From: an uncultured Blautia sp.
GTDB lineage: Bacteria; Bacillota; Clostridia; Lachnospirales; Lachnospiraceae
DNA length: 64,000 nt
Assembly: GCA_937893675.1 (NCBI GenBank)
Contig: CALBGI010000035.1
Span: 1 to 64,000, forward strand
Direction: 5' to 3'
Both the position numbers and the translations under genes were made by a program. Positions 41,883 through 50,024 of the stretch are shown here, piece after piece (the first letter of the stretch is position 1; each line of letters starts with the position of its first letter). The notes beneath the pieces are model-generated. The model made no database searches. It saw only the letters and a list, made by a program, of their open reading frames with translations, and had not been told where the DNA came from.

Positions 41883-43282
41883 CGTCTCCTTTTTGCTTTT
41901 CTCCATGCGCCAAGAAGCCCGGACGCCGCCATGGAAGCGCACATCAGTCCTGCAAAAATGCCCGTCGGGGAGGCATCCTTGGTCTTTGGATTTTCTTTGC
42001 CGTCAGAAGCCTGCAAAAGTTCCGCTTTCCCCGTGATCTCCGGCTCCAGGACTCCCACAATGACCGAGGACTGCGCGCTTACGCTGTGTTCCCCTGTTTC
42101 CTCTGTGCGGACAGTCACTTCGTTTATCAGCTCCTGCCCGCCTGCTGTTTCCGGAACCAGCACCGAAGCCTTCAAATTCACCGCATCCCCCGGCAAAATC
42201 CGGGAGATCAGCGCCTGCGTCCCCGCCCCGTTCAGAATGATTCCTTCCTGCTCTTCAAATCTCGCCTGAATATCCGAGCCCAGAAATCGTTCTGTGCTGG
42301 CTACGGAATGCAGCGTCCGCTCTCCGGTATTGCGGATGCAGATCCAGTAGGTGATCACATCTCCCGGCACGGCAATCGCCCGATCGGTTGTTTTTTCCAC
42401 AGTAAAATCAATTTTCAGAGGCTCTACCTCCGTCTCGAGCGCCGCCTCTTCGAGGATCGTCTCCTGCCCGGGGCCGGGGCTTATGACCCGCGCTGTGACC
42501 CTGTGTGCAAGCCTCTGGCTCTGTTCTTCTGTCAGAACTGCATGAAGATACAGTGTACGCTCTTCTCCCGGTTCCAGACGCTCCAGGATAGCGGTCTCCC
42601 TGCCGCTCGTCTGCCCCTCCTCCTGCGTTTCCCGTACAAGTCCCTGCGCAGCCTCCCAATCCACCTTGATCTTCGGGCAGGAAAAACGGCTTTCCAGAGA
42701 AATATGTTCCAATGTCACATTTCCTTCATTCAAAATTTTCACCTGATAAAGAACTTCTGCCCCTGCCTTCAGAATTTCACTGTCTGTCTGAAGCTCCAGC
42801 GACAGTGCGGGAAAGAGTTCCTGCGGTGTCGGTTCTGGTATGGCCGTCGGCTCCGGCACGGATGTCGGTTCCGGCATGGACGTCGGCTCCGGCATGGGCG
42901 TCGGCTCCGGTATGGGCGTTGGCTCCGGTTTGGCCGTCGGCTCCGGCGTGTCTGTCGGCTCCGGCACGGATGTCGGTTCCGGTATGGGCGTCGGCTCCTG
43001 TACGGGTGTCGGCTCCGGCACGGATGTCGGTTCCGGTATGGGCGTCGGTTCCGGTACAACCGTGGGCTCCGGTTCGGGCGTCAGCTCCGGTTCGGCTGTT
43101 GCCCCCGGTTTGGCCGTCGGCTCCGGCAAAGCTCCCGTGGGCTGCGGTGTTTCTGTGAGAAATGGTGTCAGCGCCGGCTCCCCTTTCTGTGCTGCCCGCA
43201 CGGGCACGGCACAAAACGCCCATATCAGAAAAAGCGCTGCCATAACAACGTGTTCCATCTGCTTCCATATTCTGTTTTTCAT
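41879..43282 (-). CDS. Secreted proline-rich repeat surface protein with beta-sandwich domains
   Basis: The 467-residue protein has a signal peptide (about residues 1-30, cleavage after VRAA). A long Pro/Thr/Glu stalk contains fourteen consecutive E-P-T-x-x-P hexads at 72-155. Two DUF11-like or CARDB-like beta domains follow (ILKAGAEVLYQVKILNEGN and GDVITYWICIRNTGE). The end is a hydrophobic span and the tail WRKAKRRR. Just before the span is ASPTG, which resembles a sortase signal but lacks the residue between P and TG. I infer a wall-spanning or membrane-anchored protein; its ligand is unknown. AAAGGAG precedes the ATG at 43282. Confidence 0.75.
   Translation of the reverse strand: MKNRIWKQMEHVVMAALFLIWAFCAVPVRAAQKGEPALTPFLTETPQPTGALPEPTAKPGATAEPELTPEPEPTVVPEPTPIPEPTSVPEPTPVQEPTPIPEPTSVPEPTDTPEPTAKPEPTPIPEPTPMPEPTSMPEPTSVPEPTAIPEPTPQELFPALSLELQTDSEILKAGAEVLYQVKILNEGNVTLEHISLESRFSCPKIKVDWEAAQGLVRETQEEGQTSGRETAILERLEPGEERTLYLHAVLTEEQSQRLAHRVTARVISPGPGQETILEEAALETEVEPLKIDFTVEKTTDRAIAVPGDVITYWICIRNTGERTLHSVASTERFLGSDIQARFEEQEGIILNGAGTQALISRILPGDAVNLKASVLVPETAGGQELINEVTVRTEETGEHSVSAQSSVIVGVLEPEITGKAELLQASDGKENPKTKDASPTGIFAGLMCASMAASGLLGAWRKAKRRR
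42818..43069 (-). repeat. 18-bp tandem repeats coding EPTxxP
   Basis: Fourteen in-frame 18-bp units code for the proline-rich stalk. The units differ mainly in codons four and five. Their GC-rich antisense reads as VGSG repeats, which is an artefact. Such arrays often vary in copy number between strains. Confidence 0.85.
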
Positions 43283-43660
43283 AAAAATCTCCTTTCACCA
43301 GCATTGGCAAAAACCGGCACCAGCAATGCCGGCTTCTGCTCCTGTTCTACTAAAAAATCGTAATGGGATACACGAAAAAGCCTACCGCTCCACAATCATA
43401 GGCAGCTCCCCTTTCTGTTTCGTATTTTTTCTAAAATAAATGTTGGGAATCCTGCGCCGAATCGGCGCACATAGAATGTTTAGATATGCTTACTTTATCA
43501 CGCCTCAGACAAAAGCTCAAGCAGATATGAAAATTATAAAATTTTTTTAATATTTCTTTAGAAATTTCCCGGTTCTTTTAGAAAAGGGACATACTTTGCA
43601 CACAATTCCTCTTTATAATAAGTCTTGGATAGATGAAAACCACTCTCTATCTCCCCCCTC
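43283..43660 (-). promoter_or_regulatory. Long non-coding leader upstream of the surface-protein gene
   Basis: There is no convincing gene in this gap. On the minus strand it has a possible promoter TTGAGC-17-TAAAGT (about 43484-43512) and a perfect GCGCCGA/TCGGCGC palindrome near 43455-43471. Two hairpins are followed by T-runs, one near 43385-43412 and one near 43305-43333, before the ribosome binding site. A five-codon open frame (M-I-V-E-R) with GGGGAG upstream lies in the first hairpin. Attenuation is possible; no known riboswitch class was recognised. Confidence 0.4.
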
Positions 43661-43703
43661 AAAAAAGCAACAGCCCCTGTAGAAATGCGGGGGCTGCTTG
43701 TTG
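43661..43703 (-). terminator. Terminator of the amidase gene
   Basis: On the minus strand a GC-rich stem around AGCAGCCCC/GGGGCTGT is followed by six T, about 25 bp after the amidase stop. Confidence 0.75.
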
Positions 43704-43726
43704 TTCTCTATTCGTTTAGCTTTATA

Positions 43727-44983
43727 TCATTCCTGTTCAAAATACGCGTCAATTCCATTTGCAATTCCAATTACCATCTGCTGTTGACCAAGCTCGCTGC
43801 TCATATACCAATCGTCATTCGCATTCGACATAAACCCCAGCTCTAAGATTGTCACAGGAACTGTACTCCAGTTACAGCCTGTATAAGAATCGCTGGCCGT
43901 GCCGCCTCGATTGTAAAGTCCTGTTGCATTACAGTATTCCCCAAGCAGTGTCTCCGAAAGCCTCCGGCTCTCTGCACTTAGACGAGACACATACGGATTG
44001 TTGGCAGAGGGATAAAAAGCACCTGCGCCATGAGCGGAATGCGGCCCACTGTCCGCGTGGATCCGCACACAGATATCTGCTCCACTGGAATTGATAAGCT
44101 GTGCCCGCTCCACATTACTCAGCAGCACATCATTTGTCGTTCTTGTCATCACAACCGTATAGCCCCTTTTTTCCAACTCCGTCCGAAGCTTCAGCGCCAC
44201 ATCCAGATCAAGCTGGTATTCCGGCATTCCCGTGTAATCTCCCTGCGTACCTGCGACAATTTTTCTCTTGGTCTCTCCGGCTCCCGGGCCTATGGGTTCC
44301 TCCCCGATATTCTGCCAGGAGGACTGATGTCCCGGATCAATACCCACGATTTTAGAGTTTTCCTTCTGCATCACCCCGTTATTTCCGAAATAATACCGGA
44401 CTCCTTCCACATTCTGAACTCCGGTGAACATGATGCCGGTTCTCTGATCAAAATAACGCTTCTGACCCTTTTGGTCACTCTGCCAGCCGGTCAGCATAAT
44501 GCCGGTTCCTGATGTGAAATGGCGAATCTTCCCAGCCTGATTTTTCTGCCAGCCCGTGAGCAGGATTCCGCTCCCGGAGCTAAAATACCGATACTGACCC
44601 TTGGGATTTTTCACCCATTTTGTGTACATGATTCCTGTATTTTTGTTAAAATAACGCTTCTGGCCCTTGCTGTTTTCCAGCCATCCGCGTGCCATGATCC
44701 CGGCGCCTCGAGAAAAGTAGCGTTTTCGTCCCCTGGAGTCCTTTGCCCATCCGGTCAGCATTTCTCCCGTCTCCTTGTCAAAATACCGCCGGTTCCCCGC
44801 AGCACTCTGCGCCCACCCTGTGAGCATGGCGCCTGTTTTCTTACTGAAATAATAGGTTTTTCCCTGAATAGTTACAAAACCCCGCTTGCAGACTTCACCA
44901 TTTTCATAATAATACGTCTGCCCGTTCTCCTTCACAAAGCCGTTTTGAGACTCTGCCTGTACTTTTTTTGCAGGGAAGGACAT
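43727..44983 (-). CDS. N-acetylmuramoyl-L-alanine amidase with nine wall-binding repeats
   Basis: The readable frame gives 418 residues. Residues 14 to about 205 hold nine choline-binding-type repeats of about 20-22 residues (G-W-x5-G-x-x-x-Y-F-x4-T-G-x-M). The rest is an Amidase_3 domain with zinc ligands in VGIDPGH, PEYQLDLD and VRIHAD and the catalytic glutamate in ILELGFMSN. It cleaves the amide between MurNAc and the stem peptide. The frame's first ATG at 44983 lies inside what should be a signal peptide; the true beginning is in another frame (next entry). As written, this protein would not be exported. Confidence 0.88.
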   Translation of the reverse strand: MSFPAKKVQAESQNGFVKENGQTYYYENGEVCKRGFVTIQGKTYYFSKKTGAMLTGWAQSAAGNRRYFDKETGEMLTGWAKDSRGRKRYFSRGAGIMARGWLENSKGQKRYFNKNTGIMYTKWVKNPKGQYRYFSSGSGILLTGWQKNQAGKIRHFTSGTGIMLTGWQSDQKGQKRYFDQRTGIMFTGVQNVEGVRYYFGNNGVMQKENSKIVGIDPGHQSSWQNIGEEPIGPGAGETKRKIVAGTQGDYTGMPEYQLDLDVALKLRTELEKRGYTVVMTRTTNDVLLSNVERAQLINSSGADICVRIHADSGPHSAHGAGAFYPSANNPYVSRLSAESRRLSETLLGEYCNATGLYNRGGTASDSYTGCNWSTVPVTILELGFMSNANDDWYMSSELGQQQMVIGIANGIDAYFEQE

Positions 44984-45047
44984 GGCCCCCCAGCAGAAAT
45001 AACACTCCCAGGAGCACGACCTTTCCCAAATATTTTTTCTTTTTCAT
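44984..45047 (-). pseudogene. Frameshifted signal-peptide start of the amidase gene
   Basis: From the ATG at 45047 (AGGGG nine bases upstream) the frame reads a lysine-rich start and a hydrophobic core (MKKKKYLGKVVLLGVLFLLG). It then leaves the amidase frame at a run of six G on the minus strand (44986-44991). With five G it would continue into AMSFPAKKVQAES, a normal signal peptide end joined to the repeats. The break could be a real mutation, a phase-variable tract or a sequencing error. Confidence 0.8.
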
Positions 45048-45105
45048 ATGTGTATTCCCCTCAAAATTTTGAAGTAAAGTAAATTCCCCGGCTGACTTTC
45101 ACGCA

Positions 45106-45150
45106 GAAAGCAGGCGCTTGCCACCTCTTGGGGGATCCTGCGCCTGCTCT
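45106..45150. terminator. Terminator of nrdD
   Basis: Arms AGCAGGCGC (45109-45117) and GCGCCTGCT (45140-45148) form a 9-bp stem just after the nrdD stop. The T-run is short on the minus strand and longer on the plus strand. Confidence 0.65.
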
Positions 45151-45156
45151 TTATTT

Positions 45157-47292
45157 TTACATGGATTTCCGTTCTGCAATCTCTGCCATCTTCGCGTCAT
45201 TGAGGCGGGTATCTCCGTGTACCCGACTGTAGGAAAGATATCCGTTCATGCGGTCAATCTTGGTAAGATTGCGGGAACCGCAGACCGGGCACACATCCAT
45301 TTCCAGCTCCTCATGGCCACAGTCATCGCAGTATGCCAGGGAAAGGTTTACGCCCTCGTAATATCCCAGCGCCATCGCCCGGCGGATCAACGTGCGGATC
45401 GCCTCATGATTATAGCCGATAGGATAACGAACGTACTGGATCTTTCCGCCGTTGCACAGTTCCCAGAAACGGCCCTCCAGATCCTGCTTCTGGATCGGTG
45501 TAATATCCTCTGTCACATGGCAATGGAAGCTGTTGCTCACATAAGGCCTGTCAGAAACGCCCTCCACAATACCATACATCTTGCGGAACTGCTCTACCTG
45601 CAGACCGCAGAGACTCTCTGCCGGAGTGCCGTAAATAGCGTACAGATTCCCGTCCTCTTTCTTGAACTGATTTACCTTATCGTTGATGTACCGGAGCACC
45701 TCAAGCGCAAACTCTCCGTCCTCGGTAATGGATTTGCCGTTGTAAAGCTCCTGCAGCTCATTGAGCGCGGTAATGCCAAAGGAAGCTGTCATGGGCTTCA
45801 GTATTTTGCCGATCTTCTCGTGGGGTTCCAGATGACCGCCATAGAAACCGCCCTCACAATAAGCCAGCGGGTTGGTGGAAGCGCGCATCTGTCCCAGGTA
45901 CTCATACGTACGGATATGAAGATTTCGGATCATTTCCAGATAGAAATCCAGCACCTCATAGAAATCACGGCTCTCTGCCTTGGATTTTGCATAGATCATG
46001 GGCAGATGCAAGCTCACAGCGCCCACGTTAAAACGGCCAACAAACACCGGCACATCGTTTTCGTCCGCCGGCTCCATGCCGCCTCTCTCATACCAGGGGC
46101 TTAAGAACGCCCGGCAGCCCATGGGACTTATGACCTTGCCGTATTTTTTGTACATGCTGGAAATATAGCCCTCACCGGACATGGAAAGCCAGTCGGGATA
46201 CATGGTCTTGGAAGAGCACTCCACGCCAGCCTCAAACACATCCTCACAGCATTTGCCTTCCCCATGGATATTCTCATCATACAGGAACACGATCTTCGGG
46301 AAAAGCACCGGCTTCTTATGGCCCACTCTTCCCTGGCCGCCCTGATGTACCTGAAGAAGGGAAACGGTACACATTTTTTCAAACTGCTGCGTGCCAAGCC
46401 CAAGGGTTACGGTCACAAAAGGATAATCTCCTCTGGAAGAGCCCACCGTATTCAGCTTATACTCAATTCCCTGCCAGCCCTGGTCAAAGTCTCTCCGCAC
46501 CTTGTCAAGGGCGTATACAACCGCCCGCTCTTCTCTTCCATTCCAGCTCTCATCGGAATATTTCATAAATTCACGGATATATTTGTCATAGCTCTTCTGT
46601 GCATAGGGCCCCAAGATCTTGTCCACCTCCGGCACCGTAAAGCCGCCGTACTGCTGGGCAGCCGTGCTCAGAATAATATCGCCCATCACGTCAAACGCCG
46701 TATCCAGGGTCTTCGGCTCATTGTACCACACATTTCCCATCTCAAAGCCGCCCTTTAACACAGAAGCCACGTCAAACAGACAGCAGTTCATAGTATCCAG
46801 ACGCGCGGACTGGTCGTGGATGTAAATGTATCCGTCCTTACATGCCTGAAGCTCATTGCGGTTCATAAAGAACTTGCGGTAAAGCTCTTTGTTCAGCTCG
46901 TTAAAAATAAGGCTTCTCTTGGTGGCTACCAGCGCACTGTCCGTGTTTGCGTTGCTCTTGTCGCCGATATAGCGGATCGCCTGGCTCTTGGTGTATACAT
47001 CATCCATCATGTGGATGAAATCCAGCTTATAATTGCGGTAATCCCGGTAGCTCTTGGCAACCGCCGGATTCACCCGCTCCAGAGCGCCCTCCACAATGTT
47101 GTGCATCTCCTGGATCTCGATTTCATTTTTCCCCAGGGATTCCGCATGCTCCTGCGCAAACTGACAGATAAAGTCTTTTTCCTGCTGGGAAAAGGTGTAC
47201 AGGATTCTGGCAGCAGACTTGTTTACCGCAGCCACAATCTTCTGCGCATTGAATTCCTCTCTGGTTCCGTCTTTCTTAATCACATAAATCAT
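45157..47292 (-). CDS. nrdD: Anaerobic ribonucleoside-triphosphate reductase (class III)
   Basis: NrdD reduces ribonucleoside triphosphates with a glycyl radical and works only without oxygen. The 711-residue protein has an N-terminal ATP-cone (VIKKDGTREEFNAQKIVAAVNKS) and the reductase barrel with VASVLKGGFEMGN and NPLAYCEGG. The C-terminal zinc site is CDDCGHEELEMDVCPVCG, and the radical-glycine region is DRMNGYLSYSR. The ATG at 47292 has GGAG nine bases upstream; the TTG at 47307 is not needed. The activase gene nrdG is not adjacent in either direction. Two NrdR boxes lie upstream. Confidence 0.97.
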   Translation of the reverse strand: MIYVIKKDGTREEFNAQKIVAAVNKSAARILYTFSQQEKDFICQFAQEHAESLGKNEIEIQEMHNIVEGALERVNPAVAKSYRDYRNYKLDFIHMMDDVYTKSQAIRYIGDKSNANTDSALVATKRSLIFNELNKELYRKFFMNRNELQACKDGYIYIHDQSARLDTMNCCLFDVASVLKGGFEMGNVWYNEPKTLDTAFDVMGDIILSTAAQQYGGFTVPEVDKILGPYAQKSYDKYIREFMKYSDESWNGREERAVVYALDKVRRDFDQGWQGIEYKLNTVGSSRGDYPFVTVTLGLGTQQFEKMCTVSLLQVHQGGQGRVGHKKPVLFPKIVFLYDENIHGEGKCCEDVFEAGVECSSKTMYPDWLSMSGEGYISSMYKKYGKVISPMGCRAFLSPWYERGGMEPADENDVPVFVGRFNVGAVSLHLPMIYAKSKAESRDFYEVLDFYLEMIRNLHIRTYEYLGQMRASTNPLAYCEGGFYGGHLEPHEKIGKILKPMTASFGITALNELQELYNGKSITEDGEFALEVLRYINDKVNQFKKEDGNLYAIYGTPAESLCGLQVEQFRKMYGIVEGVSDRPYVSNSFHCHVTEDITPIQKQDLEGRFWELCNGGKIQYVRYPIGYNHEAIRTLIRRAMALGYYEGVNLSLAYCDDCGHEELEMDVCPVCGSRNLTKIDRMNGYLSYSRVHGDTRLNDAKMAEIAERKSM

Positions 47293-47306
47293 ACTCTTTT
47301 TCTCCA

Positions 47307-47363
47307 ATACTATATGTTGTAATCAATCTTTTTTATGCACTTATTTTCAACAATATATGGTGT
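47307..47363. promoter_or_regulatory. Pair of NrdR boxes upstream of nrdD
   Basis: Two 16-bp sites, 47307-47322 and 47348-47363, match the NrdR consensus acaCwAtATaTwGtgt at most positions. Their starts are 41 bp apart, close to four helix turns, which suits cooperative binding on one face. NrdR represses ribonucleotide reductase genes when dATP is high. Confidence 0.75.
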
Positions 47364-47439
47364 TCATGAGTGAGTATAGCATACTCTCACGGAAAAAGAA
47401 AGAGGAAAATAAAATATTTCACAGCCGCTCCAAAACCCC

Positions 47440-48126
47440 CTATTCTTCCGGAATATAGCGCATAAGCGTAAGCGTTCTGTCCGCCAGATCCGTATTGTAC
47501 AGGGAGATCAAAACCCCGTCTGAGACAGACAGCTCCATTTCCCGCTGTCCGTCCTTGAAATTCCACCGTTCTGTTTCCATGCCATAGTTCAGAGAAAGTG
47601 TCGCAATGCCTTCCTCCAATACCGCCGTGTAGGTTCCTGCCGGCAGATCCTCCCCTACCACCAGGGAATCATCCGTAGAAATCTCGTATATATCCAGCGC
47701 AAGTCCTTTTCCGGTGCTCACCGTCCGGTGAGAAGACTCAAATAATCCGCGGTCTGCCACGGCGAAAGCAACTCCCACCAGCAGAAGCGAGAAGATGATC
47801 TTCATGCCATGACTTTTTTTCTTTTCTTTTTTTGCCGGCGCCTTCTTTGTTCCCGGCTGCACGGTTTTGGCCGGCTTCTCCTTCCCGGATGCCTTGCCTG
47901 CATTCTGCGCGGATGCTTTTTCCTGCTGCGCTTTTCGGAGATCCGGCAGGGGAATCTCCCTGGATTTCAGGATTTCTTTCGCCTTCTGTGTCGCATGCTT
48001 CTCATGCACTTCCCGGTTTTCGTTGAGATGATACAAAACCTCGTCTCGTTTGTTCGGCATCCCGCACAGCTTACATCTTCCGTTTTCTACAGGGCCTCCG
48101 CAGACCTGGCAGTTTTTGTCAGCCAT
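47440..48126 (-). CDS. Zinc-ribbon membrane protein of unknown function
   Basis: The 228-residue protein begins with a zinc ribbon (C-x2-C at residues 6-9 and C-x2-C after GRCKLCG). A charged linker rich in Lys, Ala and Gln follows, then one membrane span (MKIIFSLLLVGVAFAVAD) and an outer domain of about 100 residues. The outer domain contains VVGEDLPAGTYTAVLEEG, a phrase seen in small beta-sandwich domains of Firmicutes. The zinc ribbon would be cytoplasmic. I do not know its function. The ATG at 48126 follows AGGGG; its promoter abuts that of asnA. Confidence 0.75.
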   Translation of the reverse strand: MADKNCQVCGGPVENGRCKLCGMPNKRDEVLYHLNENREVHEKHATQKAKEILKSREIPLPDLRKAQQEKASAQNAGKASGKEKPAKTVQPGTKKAPAKKEKKKSHGMKIIFSLLLVGVAFAVADRGLFESSHRTVSTGKGLALDIYEISTDDSLVVGEDLPAGTYTAVLEEGIATLSLNYGMETERWNFKDGQREMELSVSDGVLISLYNTDLADRTLTLMRYIPEE

Positions 48127-48155
48127 CCCTTTCACCCCTCTCATCCTTTTTTCTC

Positions 48156-48184
48156 ATTGTATCTGTATTTTTAAAATCTTTCAA
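48156..48184 (-). promoter_or_regulatory. Promoter of the zinc-ribbon protein gene
   Basis: The minus strand has TTGAAA, a 17-base spacer and TACAAT. It lies nine bases from the divergent asnA promoter, so the two may affect each other. Confidence 0.65.
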
Positions 48185-48192
48185 GGTACAAA

Positions 48193-48221
48193 TTGCAATG
48201 ACCGCGTTTTCCTGCTATAAT
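48193..48221 (+). promoter_or_regulatory. Promoter of asnA
   Basis: The plus strand has TTGCAA, a 17-base spacer and a perfect TATAAT, the same pair as at livJ. Confidence 0.75.
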
Positions 48222-48293
48222 TTAGAAATTAATAATTTTGCCGCAGGAATGCGCAGTCTTTTCTCCCGGCAAAGAAGGAAAGGAGAGTTTTTT

Positions 48294-49301
48294 ATGGATC
48301 CGCTTTATATTCCGGAAAACTATCACGCAGATTTGAATCTCCACGACACACAGATCGCCATCAAAATGGTAAAAGACTTTTTTCAGCAGACTCTGGCGCA
48401 GAAGCTGAATCTGCTCCGTGTCTCCGCCCCTGTCTTTGTAGACCCCCTGTCCGGTCTTAATGATAACTTAAACGGTGTGGAGCGCCCTGTGAGCTTTGAC
48501 ATCAAGAATCAGGACAATGGCGCTGAGATCGTACATTCTCTGGCAAAATGGAAACGATATGCTCTGAAAAAGTATGGGTTTTCCCACGGTGAGGGACTTT
48601 ACACAGACATGATCGCCATCCGCAGAGACGAGGACCTGGACAACATCCATTCCATCTATGTGGATCAGTGGGACTGGGAAAAAATCATCTCCAGAGAAGA
48701 ACGCAGCATGGAGACCCTGAAGGAAACCGTGCGCACTATTTACAGCACGCTGCGCAAAACCGAGAAGTACATGGCTGTACAGTACGACTACATTGAAGAG
48801 ATCCTCCCCAAAGAAATCTTTTTCATCACCACCCAGGAGCTGGCTGATCTCTATCCCGACTGCACCCCCAAGGAGCGGGAATATTACATCACCAGAGAAA
48901 AGGGCGCTGTTTTTCTGATGCAGATCGGCAAAACCCTGCGAAATGGAGAGCGTCACGACGGCCGCGCCCCGGACTACGATGACTGGGAATTAAACGGCGA
49001 TATTCTCGTATACTATCCGGTTCTGGATATTGCCCTGGAGCTTTCTTCCATGGGAATCCGCGTAGATGAGGATGCGCTGGACCGTCAGCTTACCCTGTCC
49101 GGCTGTGACGAGCGCAGAGAGCTGGCCTTTCAGAAGGCAGTTCTTTCCAGAGAACTCCCCTACACCATCGGCGGAGGCATTGGACAGTCCCGCATCTGTA
49201 TGTTTTTCCTGCGCAAGGCCCACATCGGAGAAGTGCATGTTTCTCTGTGGCCGGAAGAGCTTTGCCGCGAGGCTTCCCGGAAGGGACTGCAGCTCTTATA
49301 A
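48294..49301 (+). CDS. asnA: Aspartate-ammonia ligase (asparagine synthetase A)
   Basis: AsnA makes asparagine from aspartate, ammonia and ATP; its fold is that of class II aminoacyl-tRNA synthetases. The 335-residue protein has GLNDNLNGVERPVSFDI, HSLAKWKRYAL, FGHEGLYTDM-like FSHGEGLYTDMIAIRRDE, YVDQWDWEKII and the C-terminal TIGGGIGQSRICM. AAAGGAGA precedes the ATG at 48294; the longer frame to the left runs through the promoter. It is a single plus-strand gene with its own promoter. Confidence 0.97.
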   Translation: MDPLYIPENYHADLNLHDTQIAIKMVKDFFQQTLAQKLNLLRVSAPVFVDPLSGLNDNLNGVERPVSFDIKNQDNGAEIVHSLAKWKRYALKKYGFSHGEGLYTDMIAIRRDEDLDNIHSIYVDQWDWEKIISREERSMETLKETVRTIYSTLRKTEKYMAVQYDYIEEILPKEIFFITTQELADLYPDCTPKEREYYITREKGAVFLMQIGKTLRNGERHDGRAPDYDDWELNGDILVYYPVLDIALELSSMGIRVDEDALDRQLTLSGCDERRELAFQKAVLSRELPYTIGGGIGQSRICMFFLRKAHIGEVHVSLWPEELCREASRKGLQLL

Positions 49302-49320
49302 AGTCCGGATGCCTGCCCTT

Positions 49321-49348
49321 GGGCCGCCCCTGCGGCGGCGCCTGTTTT
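49321..49348 (+). terminator. Probable terminator of asnA
   Basis: A GC-rich stem GCCGCC/GGCGGC (49323-49328 with 49334-49339) is followed by GCCTGTTTT. The T-run is short. Confidence 0.5.
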
Positions 49349-49373
49349 CACCAAAATTTAATATTTCAGATTA

Positions 49374-49402
49374 TTGACATCCCTTCCCCTGCATACTATC
49401 AT
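49374..49402 (+). promoter_or_regulatory. Promoter of the CBS-domain gene with a flanking inverted repeat
   Basis: A consensus TTGACA, a 17-base spacer and TATCAT are present. The inverted repeat CCCCTGCA (49386-49393) and TGCAGGGG (49411-49418) brackets the -10 box, in the position of an operator. Confidence 0.7.
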
Positions 49403-49470
49403 AAATAATGTGCAGGGGAATTTTCCGCACACCGAAAACATGAATTAAAACAAGATAATGGAGTGTTATT

Positions 49471-49899
49471 GTGAATATTTTATTTTTTCTGATCCCCAAA
49501 AGTGAAGTAGCATACATATACGAGGACGAAACTCTCAGACAGGCCATCGAGAAGATGGAACACCGCAAATTTTCCTGCATCCCCATCATCACCCGGGACG
49601 GCAAATACTGCGGGACCATCGCGGAGGGCGACCTGCTCTGGGGGCTGAAGCGGCTGGAGCTCACCAACATCCACCAGGCGGAGGATGTTCCCATTATGGC
49701 AATTCCCCGCAGAGCCACCTACAAGCCTGTACACGCCTCCGCAGATATGGAGGATTTGCTGGATCGGGCCATCAACCAGAATTATGTTCCCGTTGTGGAT
49801 GACCACGGCTCTTTTATCGGCATCATCACCCGCAAGGCGATCATCAAATATTGTTACAGCGAGCTCAAGAAGCACGCCTCTGCGGACAGCCATTCCTGA
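49471..49899 (+). CDS. CBS-domain protein
   Basis: The 142-residue protein is almost entirely a pair of CBS domains (VAYIYEDETLRQAIEKM with FSCIPIITRDGKYCGTIAEGDLLW, then MEDLLDRAINQNYVPVVDDHGSFIGIITRKAII). Such stand-alone pairs usually bind adenine nucleotides and report energy state, but its partner is unknown. The start is GTG at 49471, with GGAG seven bases upstream. A strong promoter with an operator-like palindrome precedes it. Confidence 0.87.
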   Translation: MNILFFLIPKSEVAYIYEDETLRQAIEKMEHRKFSCIPIITRDGKYCGTIAEGDLLWGLKRLELTNIHQAEDVPIMAIPRRATYKPVHASADMEDLLDRAINQNYVPVVDDHGSFIGIITRKAIIKYCYSELKKHASADSHS

Positions 49900-49950
49900 A
49901 ATCTTATTCCCACGGCATACAGCAGAGCGCGCCCATGGCGCGCACACACA

Positions 49951-49991
49951 AAAGGACACTGCCCGAAACGTATCTCGAAGCAGTGTCCTTT
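49951..49991. terminator. Bidirectional terminator between the CBS gene and the ABC operon
   Basis: A perfect 12-bp stem (49951-49962 with 49980-49991) starts with A-run and ends with T-run, serving two converging genes. Confidence 0.85.
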
Positions 49992-50024
49992 CTTTATAAA
50001 AATTTTCTATGGATATTTCTGTTT

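Noticed and set aside
42818..43069. CRISPR-like array
   Set aside because: The repeats are 18 bp, head to tail without spacers, and in frame with a coding sequence.
42086..43363. Arg-rich plus-strand frame with RLRHGRRLRYGR-type repeats
   Set aside because: It is another antisense reading of the same proline-rich repeats.
42840..43439. Plus-strand frame with VGSG repeats, like a structural protein
   Set aside because: It is the antisense reading of the EPTxxP repeats of the surface protein, which has a signal peptide and ribosome binding site.
45118..46104. Plus-strand frame of 328 codons opposite nrdD
   Set aside because: nrdD is certain; the frame has no start signal.
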